Numbered from the stretch's first letter, positions 24,994 through 33,187 are shown. The stretch is 64,000 bases of DNA from Shouchella miscanthi (GCF_007725405.1 NZ_CP042163.1:2790001-2854000); one strand, 5' to 3'. Numbers and translations are program-made. The notes: generated by a model from the sequence alone, not told the origin.

Positions 24994-25270
24994 ATGCTGG
25001 ATATACACTAACTTGTTTACGATCACGACCAACGCGCTCGTATTTAACAACACCGTCTACTTTCGCAAAAAGAGTGTCGTCTCCACCTTTACCAACGTTT
25101 GTTCCAGGGTAAACGCGTGTACCTCTTTGACGAACAAGGATTGATCCTCCCGTTACCGTTTGACCATCAGCACGCTTTGCGCCTAGGCGTTTAGAACGAG
25201 AATCACGACCGTTTTTCGTACTACCTACTCCCTTTTTCGATGCGAAAAATTGAAGGTCCATTCTTAACAT
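24992..25270 (-). CDS. rpmA: 50S ribosomal protein L27
   Basis: A 92-residue large-subunit ribosomal protein near the peptidyl transferase centre. It has [13 protein letters not shown] and [23 protein letters not shown]. It keeps the Firmicutes-type N-terminal extension MLRMDLQFF before ASKKG. In S. aureus this is cut between Phe9 and Ala10 by the protease Prp, whose gene lies directly upstream here. The ATG at 25270 has AGGAGG at good spacing. The three-gene order L21-Prp-L27 is conserved in Bacillota. Confidence 0.98.
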   Translation of the reverse strand: MLRMDLQFFASKKGVGSTKNGRDSRSKRLGAKRADGQTVTGGSILVRQRGTRVYPGTNVGKGGDDTLFAKVDGVVKYERVGRDRKQVSVYPA

Positions 25271-25274
25271 ATCG

Positions 25275-25616
25275 TCACCTCCTGTCGGTTTCAATACTCA
25301 TAAATGAGCGATATGATTGTTCCATTGAATGAAGAGAAAGTTCCATCCCTTTCAAAAGCAATTGAACTTGATCATATGTTTTTGTATCCAGATTTTCTGG
25401 AACTTCACAGTGTAAATAACCACCTTCTGAACCAGCCAAATCAACAACAAGATCAACACCACATAACGAATGAACAGCATTTATCGCTCCAATGGAAACA
25501 GCAGAAGCACCTGCACAAACAATATCTTGTCCATGAGGACCTGCTTCAGCATGTCCGCTCATCGTAAACATGGTAATATTCTCTTCTTGATCATGGTGAA
25601 ATTGAATACGTATCAT
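25275..25616 (-). CDS. prp: Ribosomal-processing cysteine protease Prp
   Basis: A 113-residue protease (YsxB in B. subtilis) that removes the N-terminal extension of L27. The catalytic pair His22 ([10 protein letters not shown]) and Cys34 ([10 protein letters not shown]) is present at the same numbers as in the S. aureus enzyme. It lies between rplU and rpmA, 5 bp from each, which is its normal position. Its substrate site is intact in the adjacent rpmA, so the processing system should work. Confidence 0.95.
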   Translation of the reverse strand: MIRIQFHHDQEENITMFTMSGHAEAGPHGQDIVCAGASAVSIGAINAVHSLCGVDLVVDLAGSEGGYLHCEVPENLDTKTYDQVQLLLKGMELSLHSMEQSYRSFMSIETDRR

Positions 25617-25621
25617 CGGGC

Positions 25622-25930
25622 TTAGCCGTTAATTTTACCAATTACAACTTTTGTATACGGTTGACGATGACCTTGCTTACGACGGTAGTTTTTCTTCGCT
25701 TTCATTTTGTATACGATGATTTTCTTATTACGTCCGTGTTTTTCAACCGTTCCCGTAACAGATGCACCTTCTACGAATGGAGCGCCGACTTTTGCTGAAT
25801 CGCCACCTACAAATAGGACTTTATCAAAGCTTACTTCTGCTCCAGCCTCAGCATCTAGTTTTTCAACGTAGATCTCTTGACCTTCTTGAACTTTGATTTG
25901 TTTACCACCAGTTTCAATAATTGCGTACAT
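25622..25930 (-). CDS. rplU: 50S ribosomal protein L21
   Basis: A 102-residue ribosomal protein with [17 protein letters not shown] at the start, the middle segment [17 protein letters not shown] and the basic RNA-binding tail [17 protein letters not shown]. It is first in the operon with prp and rpmA and has an L21-type leader and a strong SigA promoter upstream. Confidence 0.98.
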   Translation of the reverse strand: MYAIIETGGKQIKVQEGQEIYVEKLDAEAGAEVSFDKVLFVGGDSAKVGAPFVEGASVTGTVEKHGRNKKIIVYKMKAKKNYRRKQGHRQPYTKVVIGKING

Positions 25931-26040
25931 TTCTGCACCTCCTCATAACATAAGACTCGCCATTTTAGGCAGGAGCGTATCCGTTTAACACCTAATCCGC
26001 GCGGTTGTAAGTTCATTGGGTGCCACCAAATCACTAACAC
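25931..26040 (-). ncRNA. L21 (rplU) leader region
   Basis: The ~110-nt untranslated leader between the rplU promoter and start codon occupies the place of the known Firmicutes L21 leader RNA, which is thought to mediate autogenous control. Paired segments are visible near GGATACGCTCCTG and CTAAAATGGCGAG. The match to the Rfam family is by position and general recall; a covariance search would decide. Confidence 0.6.
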
Positions 26041-26045
26041 ACATC

Positions 26046-26075
26046 ATCATAGCACAGTTTCGAATTCACTGTCAA
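26046..26075 (-). promoter_or_regulatory. SigA promoter of rplU-prp-rpmA
   Basis: TTGACA (26070-26075) and TATGAT (26046-26051) are 18 bp apart on the minus strand. The -35 element overlaps the stop codon of the upstream RNase gene at 26072. Confidence 0.85.
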
Positions 26076-27556
26076 TCATTGTTCGTAAGGGTTTTAAGTC
26101 GTTTTTTTGCAGCCTGTTCGTCACCTTGAAACAGAATATCATATGGCTTTTCTACTGGCAGTTGGTTTGTGCTTAGAAGAATAATACTTGAATTCAACCA
26201 ATACTCTAATCGCTTTAATACAGCTTCATCGTTTTCATGAAATAGATGAACTAGCTCTGGACGAGCTTGAATAAGCATGCACTCAGCACCTCGTTGCTGG
26301 GCTAATTCATTTTCCAGTTGAAAAGCAAAGCCATGATTCGTAAGAATGCGTCCACTGCCTTGGCAAGTTGGACAAGTTTCCTGCAACATATCTGCCATCG
26401 GTAACGATGCTTTTCGGCGTGTCAGCTCTAGCATGCCTAGCTTCGTAAAACCCTTTACACTTGTTTTAATATGGTCCTGCAGTAACTCTTTTTCAACTCG
26501 CTTCAAGATGTCTCGTTGTGCTTTTTCGCTTTCCATTTCGATAAAATCGATTAAAATCATACCGCTATAATTTCGTAAGCGCAGTTGTCTACAAATTTCC
26601 ACTGCTGCTTGCTGGTTTACTTCAAAGGCCATTTGGGGTTTTGTTGCTTTTTTAGTGTATTTTCCTGAGTTTACATCTACAACAGTAAGCGCCTCTGTTT
26701 CATCAAAGATTAAATAGCCACCATTCTTCAACCATAGATGGCGTCGTAGCGCTTTGTGAAGCTGACCTGAAACAGATAAGAAAACATCTTCACTTCCTGC
26801 TGTAAGTCGAACCCTTTCCTTCAGTGAAGCAGGTAGGAGTTGTTTCAACATTTGAAAATCATCATAATCGTCAACAATCCATTCATGAAGCTCATCGTTC
26901 GACTGGCGTTTTATCAATTGCTCAATTAAAGATGAACCTTGGAACAGTTGTGACGGAACTTGTGACTGATCTGTCTGTGTTCTCTTCCATAGTGCTCTTA
27001 GAAAACGCATTTCCTCTTCAATATCGGCTAGTGTAGCTTTTTCACCTTGCGTTCTTACAATAACGCCCTCTTCGCCTTGTAGAAAAGAAGTAACGTGCTC
27101 AGCTAGAGATTGGCGCGTCTCTTCTTCACGAATCTTCTTTGATATGGATACGCCGTGCCCTTCTGGTAAGTAAACAAGCGCATGTCCTGGTAGCGAAATT
27201 ATTTCTGTTAGTCGAGGCCCCTTTGTTCCATCGCTTTCTTTCGTTACTTGCACGATAATCTCGGTACCCGCTTTTACATATTGGTTGATTGACCGCTCCT
27301 CGTTCCCTTGACGAGCATCCCTTTGAAAAGCTAACAACTCGTCTCGATGAAGAAAACCGTTCTTTTCGCCACCGATTGACACAAACGCAGCCTGCATGTT
27401 TGGCATCACTTTTTCGACTTTCGCTTTAAAAACAGATCCAACTAGATTAGAAATAAACTCGCTCTCGATATACCACTCTACTACTTTTTCATGATCGTCA
27501 ATAACGACCGCTTCTCTTTTCAATGCTGTTTTTTTCATTCTTATTGTTTTGGCCAT
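26072..27556 (-). CDS. rng: Ribonuclease E/G family protein
   Basis: A ~494-residue RNase of the E/G family, which cuts single-stranded AU-rich RNA and processes rRNA and mRNA. The S1 RNA-binding domain reads LVGSVFKAKVEKVMPNMQAAFVSIG and GEKNGFLHRDEL. The catalytic Mg-binding Asp lie in LTVVDVNSGKYT and GMILIDFIEM. The Zn-link cysteines are in CPTCQGSGRI. The ATG at 27556 is taken because AAAAAGGAG lies upstream. B. subtilis lacks this enzyme and uses RNase Y and J, but many other Bacillaceae have an rng gene at this spot before rplU. Confidence 0.94.
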   Translation of the reverse strand: MAKTIRMKKTALKREAVVIDDHEKVVEWYIESEFISNLVGSVFKAKVEKVMPNMQAAFVSIGGEKNGFLHRDELLAFQRDARQGNEERSINQYVKAGTEIIVQVTKESDGTKGPRLTEIISLPGHALVYLPEGHGVSISKKIREEETRQSLAEHVTSFLQGEEGVIVRTQGEKATLADIEEEMRFLRALWKRTQTDQSQVPSQLFQGSSLIEQLIKRQSNDELHEWIVDDYDDFQMLKQLLPASLKERVRLTAGSEDVFLSVSGQLHKALRRHLWLKNGGYLIFDETEALTVVDVNSGKYTKKATKPQMAFEVNQQAAVEICRQLRLRNYSGMILIDFIEMESEKAQRDILKRVEKELLQDHIKTSVKGFTKLGMLELTRRKASLPMADMLQETCPTCQGSGRILTNHGFAFQLENELAQQRGAECMLIQARPELVHLFHENDEAVLKRLEYWLNSSIILLSTNQLPVEKPYDILFQGDEQAAKKRLKTLTNND

Positions 27557-27625
27557 TCGTATACTGCTCCTTTTTCCTACCTTCTTATTGTAAAGGATGC
27601 AAAAAGAAGACACAATCATGTCTAG

Positions 27626-28468
27626 TTATCTCTTATTCAATTCGTCTATGGTCACGTGCGCTCCTTTTTGAAAGTAGACGTCTAACACTGCCGCTAATGA
27701 GTAAGTGGTTCGAACATGATTCTCTACTAATACAACAGTGTGTAAGTGATTTTTTCTAATCTTCTCACTCACTACTCTAAGCGTCGTTTCTTTCTCAACA
27801 TAAAGATTCGACCTTTTTGTTGAGGTTTGATCGTCTAATTTAGCCATTAAAAAACGTATAAATCGATAATTCCGTTGGCGATAATCTAAAATCAAGGTGA
27901 GGATCAAGAAAGAGAAAATCATGATAAGATTTAACTTGAGCATAAAAATTAGTACAACAAAGAAACCAATGAAAAGCAGGATAAGTGACGTTAACCGTGT
28001 TGCTCTCATTGCCAGTTTATAAGGCAGGAAAGCACTGTACAGAAGATGGACAAGTCTCCCGCCGTCAAGGGGATGAATGGGAATTAAATTAAAGAGTAAA
28101 ATGGCCATGTTGTGACTGATAAATAGTTGATGGTCTTGTACCATCCAAACGTCTGTCGTGTGTAAAAGGAAATAGGAAAGCCCCATCATCCAAGTATGTT
28201 GTAAGGGGCCCCAACAGACAATCCATGCCTCTTCTCTAGCAGGTCGAATGCCTTTAGGTTCTAAAACAGCGGCTCCACCGAAAGGCAGTAGTTCAATTTT
28301 AATAACGTCCCAATTAAACCGCCGCGCCATCCATACATGACCCATTTCATGGACAAAAACGATGAATAAGAGCATGAGCACTTCTTTAAAACGCCCACTT
28401 AACACACCCATTGCAATAATGACCCAAAAAAACGGGTGGATGTGTATTTTTTTTAGAAAATTAATCAA
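27626..28468 (-). CDS. spoIVFB: Intramembrane metalloprotease SpoIVFB
   Basis: A 280-residue site-2 protease that cuts pro-SigmaK in the mother cell during sporulation. The zinc motif HEMGH lies near residue 41 and the third ligand is in NLIPIHPLDGGRL near 140. Five or six membrane segments are followed by a cytoplasmic CBS-like domain (about 200-280) that senses ATP in homologues. The TTG start gives an N terminus (MINFLKKIHIHPFFW) that lines up with B. subtilis SpoIVFB. The gene overlaps spoIVFA by 8 bp. Confidence 0.96.
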   Translation of the reverse strand: MINFLKKIHIHPFFWVIIAMGVLSGRFKEVLMLLFIVFVHEMGHVWMARRFNWDVIKIELLPFGGAAVLEPKGIRPAREEAWIVCWGPLQHTWMMGLSYFLLHTTDVWMVQDHQLFISHNMAILLFNLIPIHPLDGGRLVHLLYSAFLPYKLAMRATRLTSLILLFIGFFVVLIFMLKLNLIMIFSFLILTLILDYRQRNYRFIRFLMAKLDDQTSTKRSNLYVEKETTLRVVSEKIRKNHLHTVVLVENHVRTTYSLAAVLDVYFQKGAHVTIDELNKR

Positions 28469-29180
28469 AGTTCATCACAGTGCTAGGGTCAATGTACTCA
28501 CCATTTTCTTTTAATGCGAAGTAGAACAATCCTGCCTGCTCTTCATCCGCTTCTAGGATCGTACCAATTGCCGATCCTTTTGATAAAATATCATACGGGC
28601 GTACATGAACATCATCTAGCATTCCATAAACAGATACAGTTCCGTCTTGATGCTGAAGCTCAACCACTTGCCCAAGTGACTCTTCATCTTCATACAAATT
28701 AATGACATGACCGCCTTTCACTGCCTTTACAACTTCTTCAACACCTGTTTCAAGTAGAATGCCCTTTCGATCTTCTGAGAAGCTTTCTTTAATACTACCT
28801 GAAGCAGGTAATGCATAATTGACAATGTCATCACTACCTTCTTGTGCCCTTTGATCAGGCAATAGTTCCAATGGTGAACCAAATACACTTTCAAAATAAG
28901 AAGAAACAGCCGCAAATTGAAAATGTTCTTCAAAAGAATGATTGACGAATGCTTGAACACTTTCCGCTTGCTTATGATTAGCATCATAGGCGATTCCGAT
29001 TGCAAAGAACAAACAACCTGATAGAATCGCTTGCAGCGCAAATTTATGAAAGCGAGAAGAGGTTGGCTCCTTGTCTTCTAACCGTTGAAATGGCATTCGG
29101 TCCTCTACTTGTTTAGGGTTGTCTTCTTTTTGCTTCTGCATGGAAGCAATTTGTTTTTCAATTTGTTTTCGTCGATCCAC
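28461..29180 (-). CDS. spoIVFA: SpoIVFA, regulator of the SpoIVFB protease
   Basis: A 239-residue bitopic protein that anchors and inhibits SpoIVFB in the outer forespore membrane. One membrane segment lies near residues 48-64 after a charged cytoplasmic N part. The C-terminal domain (about 145-235) is a degenerate LytM/M23 fold: it keeps LQHQDGTVSVYG but lacks the usual HLHFE metal motif (it has LFYFALKE). The GTG start has AAGGAGGGC upstream. Its cleavage by SpoIVB and CtpB in B. subtilis triggers SigmaK activation. Confidence 0.93.
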   Translation of the reverse strand: MDRRKQIEKQIASMQKQKEDNPKQVEDRMPFQRLEDKEPTSSRFHKFALQAILSGCLFFAIGIAYDANHKQAESVQAFVNHSFEEHFQFAAVSSYFESVFGSPLELLPDQRAQEGSDDIVNYALPASGSIKESFSEDRKGILLETGVEEVVKAVKGGHVINLYEDEESLGQVVELQHQDGTVSVYGMLDDVHVRPYDILSKGSAIGTILEADEEQAGLFYFALKENGEYIDPSTVMNFD

Positions 29181-29299
29181 CTTTAAGCCCTCCTTAACGT
29201 GCGAAACACACTTTCTTTCATCGTATGACTTGTCCTGTTCATCTATTCAGATTAATACTAAAATAAATAGGGAATAGATTCTCAAGAAGGAGTGGTAAT

Positions 29300-30217
29300 A
29301 TGGAAAAAAGGAAACTTGGACAATCGTCCCTATACATCAGCAAGATGGGATTAGGTGGAATGTCTCTTGGAACAAACATAGAAACCGCTAAATCCATCAT
29401 TGATGAAGCACTTGATCTAGGCGTTAATTACTTGGATACTGCGGATTTGTATGATTATGGGCAAAATGAAAAGATTATAGGAGAAGCAATTAAAGGAAAG
29501 CGGGACCAAGTCATTCTTGCGACAAAAGCTGGCAATCGGTTTACACCAGGAAAAGAAGGCTGGGAATGGGACCCTTCTAAGTCTCATATAAAAGAGGCCG
29601 CTAAAAATAGTCTTTCACGTTTGAACATTGACTATATTGATTTGTTTCAGCTACACGGTGGAACCATTGAAGACCCTATCGACGAGACGATCTCTGCTTT
29701 CGAAGAATTGAAAAAAGAAGGATACATTCGCGAGTATGGTCTTTCTTCCATCCGTCCAAATGTCATTAAAGAATATGCGGAGCGCTCTGGAATCGTCTCC
29801 ATTATGATGCAGTACAGCATCCTTGATCGTCGTCCAGAAGAATTATTCCCTTATTTAGAGGAGAAACCTATTAGCGTTGTTACTAGAGGGTCATTAGCAA
29901 AAGGCATCTTAACAAATCGAGCATTGCAACAGGTGAAAGCAGCTAAAGATGGCTATTTATCCTACTCTTCAAAAGAGCTAGCACAATTAAGAGATGTTCT
30001 TCAACAAAACTATGGGCACACCCACTCATTAAATGGACTTGCCTATCACTACTGTTTATCACACTCACCTGTTGCAAGTGTCGTAGCAGGGGCAAGCAGT
30101 ATAGAGCAAATTCGACAAAATGTAAAAGCTGTTACAGACGAATCATTAGCACAAAAAGAGTTGGAGAATATCGCACGCATTGCAAAACAAGATGTTTATG
30201 AACAGCATCGTATGTAA
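29300..30217 (+). CDS. Aldo/keto reductase, YqkF-like
   Basis: A 305-residue NADPH-dependent aldo/keto reductase with the TIM-barrel tetrad: Asp and Tyr in DTADLYDYG, Lys in LATKAGNR, and His in FQLHGG. The segments WDPSKSHIKEAAKNSL and GLSSIRPNVIKEY closely follow B. subtilis YqkF. The substrate is unknown. The ATG has AAGGAG upstream. It lies between spoIVFA and bioY, where B. subtilis has no gene; it ends in a terminator shared with bioY. Confidence 0.92.
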   Translation: MEKRKLGQSSLYISKMGLGGMSLGTNIETAKSIIDEALDLGVNYLDTADLYDYGQNEKIIGEAIKGKRDQVILATKAGNRFTPGKEGWEWDPSKSHIKEAAKNSLSRLNIDYIDLFQLHGGTIEDPIDETISAFEELKKEGYIREYGLSSIRPNVIKEYAERSGIVSIMMQYSILDRRPEELFPYLEEKPISVVTRGSLAKGILTNRALQQVKAAKDGYLSYSSKELAQLRDVLQQNYGHTHSLNGLAYHYCLSHSPVASVVAGASSIEQIRQNVKAVTDESLAQKELENIARIAKQDVYEQHRM

Positions 30218-30243
30218 AAAAAGACCGTGGCCCCGGTCTTTTT
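30218..30243. terminator. Bidirectional terminator between yqkF-like gene and bioY
   Basis: AAAAAGACCG (30218-30227) and CGGTCTTTTT (30234-30243) form a 10-bp stem with T-runs on both strands between convergent genes. Confidence 0.9.
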
Positions 30244-30246
30244 CTC

Positions 30247-30780
30247 TTAAATGGCTGGAACTGCTCGTAGTACTCGAAGCGTTATAAAAGTCGCAAGAAT
30301 GGCTTTTAAGACATCTCCAGGTACAAAAGCTAGTGTCATTCCAAATGCTTCTTTTATTGAAACACCAGTAGTAGCCGCTAAATAGCCAGCACCACATATG
30401 TATAGTAAACCTAATCCAAATAGAAGATTTACACAAAATACGTTAAAAAACGTTCTCTTTTTCATTCTTGACACAACGTACCCTACACTTAGCGCGACAA
30501 GCATCCAGCCAATGATGTACCCCCCAGAAGGACCGAAAAGTACTCCAACCCCACCTCTTCCACCAGCAAGCAAAGGAAGGGAGCATGCAACAAGGAAAAC
30601 AAATAATAATACGGCTAAAAATCCTCGTTTTGCACCAAGTAGACCACCAATAATCATTGGCGCAATGGACTGTGCTGTAATTGGCACAGGCGATATCGGT
30701 AACGGAATTGGAGGTATCGCTCCAAGCACTGCCATTACAGCTGTCATCATTGAAATTTTTGTTAAATCTCGAATCCCCAT
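30247..30780 (-). CDS. bioY: Biotin ECF transporter substrate-binding protein BioY
   Basis: A 177-residue membrane protein with six hydrophobic helices that binds biotin and works with an energy-coupling (EcfAA'T) module encoded elsewhere. It shows GAIPPIPLPISPVPITAQS near the N terminus, GGRGGVGVLFGPSGGYIIGW in the middle and the C-terminal FVPGDVLKAILATFIT, all typical of BioY. A BirA-type operator overlaps its promoter, so expression should fall when biotin is ample. No biotin synthesis genes are visible. Confidence 0.95.
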   Translation of the reverse strand: MGIRDLTKISMMTAVMAVLGAIPPIPLPISPVPITAQSIAPMIIGGLLGAKRGFLAVLLFVFLVACSLPLLAGGRGGVGVLFGPSGGYIIGWMLVALSVGYVVSRMKKRTFFNVFCVNLLFGLGLLYICGAGYLAATTGVSIKEAFGMTLAFVPGDVLKAILATFITLRVLRAVPAI

Positions 30781-30807
30781 TCGACTTACCCCACTCTTTT
30801 TTCTTAT

Positions 30808-30859
30808 ACATTAGCTGAAGAACGCCCTATTGTCAACTTAATTTATAAACGGTTAACAA
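30808..30859 (-). promoter_or_regulatory. BirA operator overlapping the bioY promoter
   Basis: An inverted repeat TTGTCAAC (30830-30837), 14 bp, GTTAACAA (30852-30859) fits the Firmicutes biotin-repressor site TTGTTAAC-N14/15-GTTAACAA at 15 of 16 arm positions. It overlaps the bioY -35 TTGACA (30831-30836), which sits 17 bp from the -10 TAATGT (30808-30813). Confidence 0.85.
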
Positions 30860-30870
30860 TCATGACAATC

Positions 30871-30900
30871 TTGACGTAGACCGGTTCTGTCGATTATGAT
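30871..30900 (+). promoter_or_regulatory. Promoter of the MoaC-like gene
   Basis: TTGACG (30871-30876) and TATGAT (30895-30900) are 18 bp apart, 34 bp upstream of the MoaC-like start. The BirA repeat ends 11 bp before the -35. Confidence 0.6.
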
Positions 30901-30934
30901 TACGGTAACAATCTGTCGAGAAAAGAGGGGTAGG

Positions 30935-31390
30935 ATGAGGCGAAGGCAAGAAGTTGATTCTAGTGGCTTTATTGATATTTCATCAATGAATGCAATAAAA
31001 CAGCATGCTTATGCAAAATCAAGCGTTCAAATTGATAAAGAGCTCTACGAAAACTTTCAAAATGGCGATTTACGGCATAAGCATATTTTAGAGAACGCAC
31101 GTTTTGCTGGGATCATGGCTGCTAAAAACACATCAACGCTTCTGCCAAATAACCACCCAAAAGAACTAACGTACATAGCGATACAGTTTAACTGGGAAGT
31201 CAATTCAGGCAGCTGGGATTTAATTATAGAGGTAGAGGCAAAAGCAAAGCACCCTTTGCCGATTCACACAGAAGCGATGGCGGCAGCTTCTATTGCCGCA
31301 TTAACTGTTTATGATTTATGTCAGCACGATGCGCAATCGATTGTGCTAGGACCTACTTATCTTTCTCGGAAAGGCAACCAAAGAGCGTGA
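30935..31390 (+). CDS. MoaC-like protein with altered active site
   Basis: A 151-residue homologue of MoaC, which forms cyclic pyranopterin monophosphate in molybdenum-cofactor synthesis. Conserved parts are GFIDIS, HAYA, AGIMAAKNTSTLLPNNHP and AAASIAALTVYDLC. The Lys (64), His (74), second Glu (113) and Asp (127) of the catalytic set remain. The first Glu of the GVEMEA motif is His111, the Cys of LCHP is Asn, and the Lys after YDMC is Gln130. It may be inactive or act on another substrate. GAGGGG before the ATG at 30935 sets the start. No other mo-cofactor gene is in view. Confidence 0.75.
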   Translation: MRRRQEVDSSGFIDISSMNAIKQHAYAKSSVQIDKELYENFQNGDLRHKHILENARFAGIMAAKNTSTLLPNNHPKELTYIAIQFNWEVNSGSWDLIIEVEAKAKHPLPIHTEAMAAASIAALTVYDLCQHDAQSIVLGPTYLSRKGNQRA

Positions 31391-31405
31391 ATCGCTCTTT
31401 TTTCT
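31381..31405 (+). terminator. Terminator of the MoaC-like gene
   Basis: AAGAGCG and CGCTCTT pair around a 5-nt loop and are followed by a T-run. The loop contains the stop codon. Confidence 0.85.
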
Positions 31406-31531
31406 TTTGTTTAACGCATTGCCCTAAACCGATTTAAAAAGCGATCGTCCCATTACGTAGTAGCAAGCAAAAGCCCTTTCTTTTTGTAGAAGCTCATCAA
31501 TTCGATCCATCTTCAAATTAGAAGTCTCTAA

Positions 31532-31588
31532 AAACAAAAAAAAGCTAACCCCATTAAAGTCTGATACATGACCTTAATGGACTCAGCT
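31532..31588 (-). terminator. Terminator after minD
   Basis: A long imperfect stem on the minus strand pairs AGCTGAGTCCATTAAGGTC with GACTTTAATGGGGTTAGCT, followed by T8. It ends the mre-min operon, so minD and spoIVFA are not co-transcribed here. Confidence 0.85.
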
Positions 31589-31604
31589 CCGTTTCTACTT
31601 TTCC

Positions 31605-32408
31605 TTATCGAACACCAAACAAACGTTTGATCTTTGTAAACATTGTTGTCGATTCTTCAATTGACATTAAAGGAATCGTTTCTCCAAGAATTCTACGTGC
31701 TATATTTCGATAAGCAATAGATGCTTTGCTCGTTGAATGTAAAGCAATCGGTTCGCCTTTATTAGAATGCTTTATCACTTGATCATCATCGAGCACAATG
31801 CCAATTAAATCAATTGCAAGGATCTTCGTAATTTCGTCTACATCGAGCATTTCACCATTTTTCACCAAGTGCGTTCGAATTCGATTAATTACCAAACGAG
31901 GACGTTCAACGTTCTCCTGTTCAAGAAGACCGATAATACGATCCGCGTCTCTTACAGACGAGACTTCTGGCGTGGTAACAACAATCGCTTTATCTGCACC
32001 GGCTACCGCATTACGAAAGCCATGCTCAATCCCAGCTGGACAATCAATAATCACAAAGTCGTATTCTTGTTTTAATTCATCTACAAGATGCTTCATTTGC
32101 TCTGGTAAAATGTCCGTTTTATCTTTCGTTTGTGCTGCAGGAAGTAAGTACAGATTCCCGTCGAAACGTTTATCTTTAATCAATGCTTGGTGCAAGTCAC
32201 AGTTACCTTCCACGACATCAACTAAGTCAAAGATGATCCGATTTTCTAAACCCATCACAACATCTAAATTCCTTAAGCCAATATCCGCATCAATTAAGCA
32301 TACTTTTTTTCCTTCTAGAGCAAGCGCAGTTCCAATGTTTGCAGATGTAGTTGTCTTTCCTACACCGCCCTTACCACTTGTAATTACAATTGCATCGCCC
32401 ACGCTCAT
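31605..32408 (-). CDS. minD: Septum-site determining ATPase MinD
   Basis: A 267-residue deviant Walker A ATPase (SGKGGVGKTTTSAN, Lys11 and Lys16) that recruits MinC to the membrane and blocks division near the poles. It has the ParA-type segments CLIDADIGLRNLD and DFVIIDCPAGIE. The C-terminal amphipathic membrane helix FTKIKRLFGVR is intact. It follows minC by 26 bp and is the last gene of the mreBCD-minCD unit. In B. subtilis spoIVFA follows directly; here three other genes intervene. Confidence 0.97.
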   Translation of the reverse strand: MSVGDAIVITSGKGGVGKTTTSANIGTALALEGKKVCLIDADIGLRNLDVVMGLENRIIFDLVDVVEGNCDLHQALIKDKRFDGNLYLLPAAQTKDKTDILPEQMKHLVDELKQEYDFVIIDCPAGIEHGFRNAVAGADKAIVVTTPEVSSVRDADRIIGLLEQENVERPRLVINRIRTHLVKNGEMLDVDEITKILAIDLIGIVLDDDQVIKHSNKGEPIALHSTSKASIAYRNIARRILGETIPLMSIEESTTMFTKIKRLFGVR

Positions 32409-32434
32409 ATCCCCTTTCTTTCGTACGATCCAAA

Positions 32435-33121
32435 TTAAGAAACCGCTTCGGCCTCTTTTAATCCTCTACTCTCTACATCAAATAAACGTTGCACTTTTGT
32501 CAAGGTCATTTCACCGCTCGTACTGTCGATAAATACCGCCTGCATCTCAGCATCTTCAATTGTTTTATCAGCAAAATGAAGCATATGTTCATGAATATGT
32601 AAGCTTGTTGGAGACATATGGCTCGCACAAATAAAGGCACTCGTATCACCGTTATAACCGGCGTGAGCCTTCCCTTTTAACGCCCCCATAATGTAGATAT
32701 TGCCAGTAGCCATTAAACAGCCACCCGGATTCACATCACCAATTAGAAGGACATTTCCTTTCATTTTAACGATTTGACCAGACCGAATCATTCTCGTTAA
32801 GGTTGCCGTCTGTACTTCCTCTTGCATCGCTTTTGCCTTTTCAACCGTCACAACATTCGAATGATAGTGATGGACGCGCAAATGGCTATTCGATGTAATA
32901 ATGGATTCAATCGTTTCCTGATCGGATTTAGTTAATAATCGATTACCTAAATCAATTTGTACGTAAACAATTGGATCATTCTTCTCGCTTTTATAGTAAT
33001 CAGATGATAATTTCTCACGAAGATCTTCTATTAACTGATCAAATGAACAACGATCATCTAACAAAAAGATCAAACCATCTTTTGTTCCTTTTATTGTAAC
33101 GAGTGATTTCACTTGTGACAT
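32435..33121 (-). CDS. minC: Septum-site determining protein MinC
   Basis: A 228-residue FtsZ antagonist. The N-terminal domain (about 1-105) binds FtsZ. The C-terminal beta-helix (about 125-225) shows RMIRSGQIVKMKGNVLLIGDVNPGG and GNIYIMGALKGKAHAGYNGD, the MinD-binding face. The ATG at 33121 is selected because AGAGGTG lies 9 nt upstream and the result (MSQVKSLVTIKGTKDGL) fits the family. It lies between mreD and minD in the conserved order. Confidence 0.95.
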   Translation of the reverse strand: MSQVKSLVTIKGTKDGLIFLLDDRCSFDQLIEDLREKLSSDYYKSEKNDPIVYVQIDLGNRLLTKSDQETIESIITSNSHLRVHHYHSNVVTVEKAKAMQEEVQTATLTRMIRSGQIVKMKGNVLLIGDVNPGGCLMATGNIYIMGALKGKAHAGYNGDTSAFICASHMSPTSLHIHEHMLHFADKTIEDAEMQAVFIDSTSGEMTLTKVQRLFDVESRGLKEAEAVS

Positions 33122-33187
33122 CCCTATTTCACCTCTACTAACTCCCATTGTAACAATACATTCCACGTTTAATGCATAATTCCTGCT

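Noticed and set aside
31424-31510. A 28-codon minus-strand ORF downstream of minD
   Set aside because: No ribosome binding site, and it lies between two terminators with no promoter seen.
31798-32532. A 244-codon plus-strand ORF
   Set aside because: It is antisense to minD and the end of minC, both certain genes; its composition (Ser, Ile, Lys rich) is that of a shadow frame.
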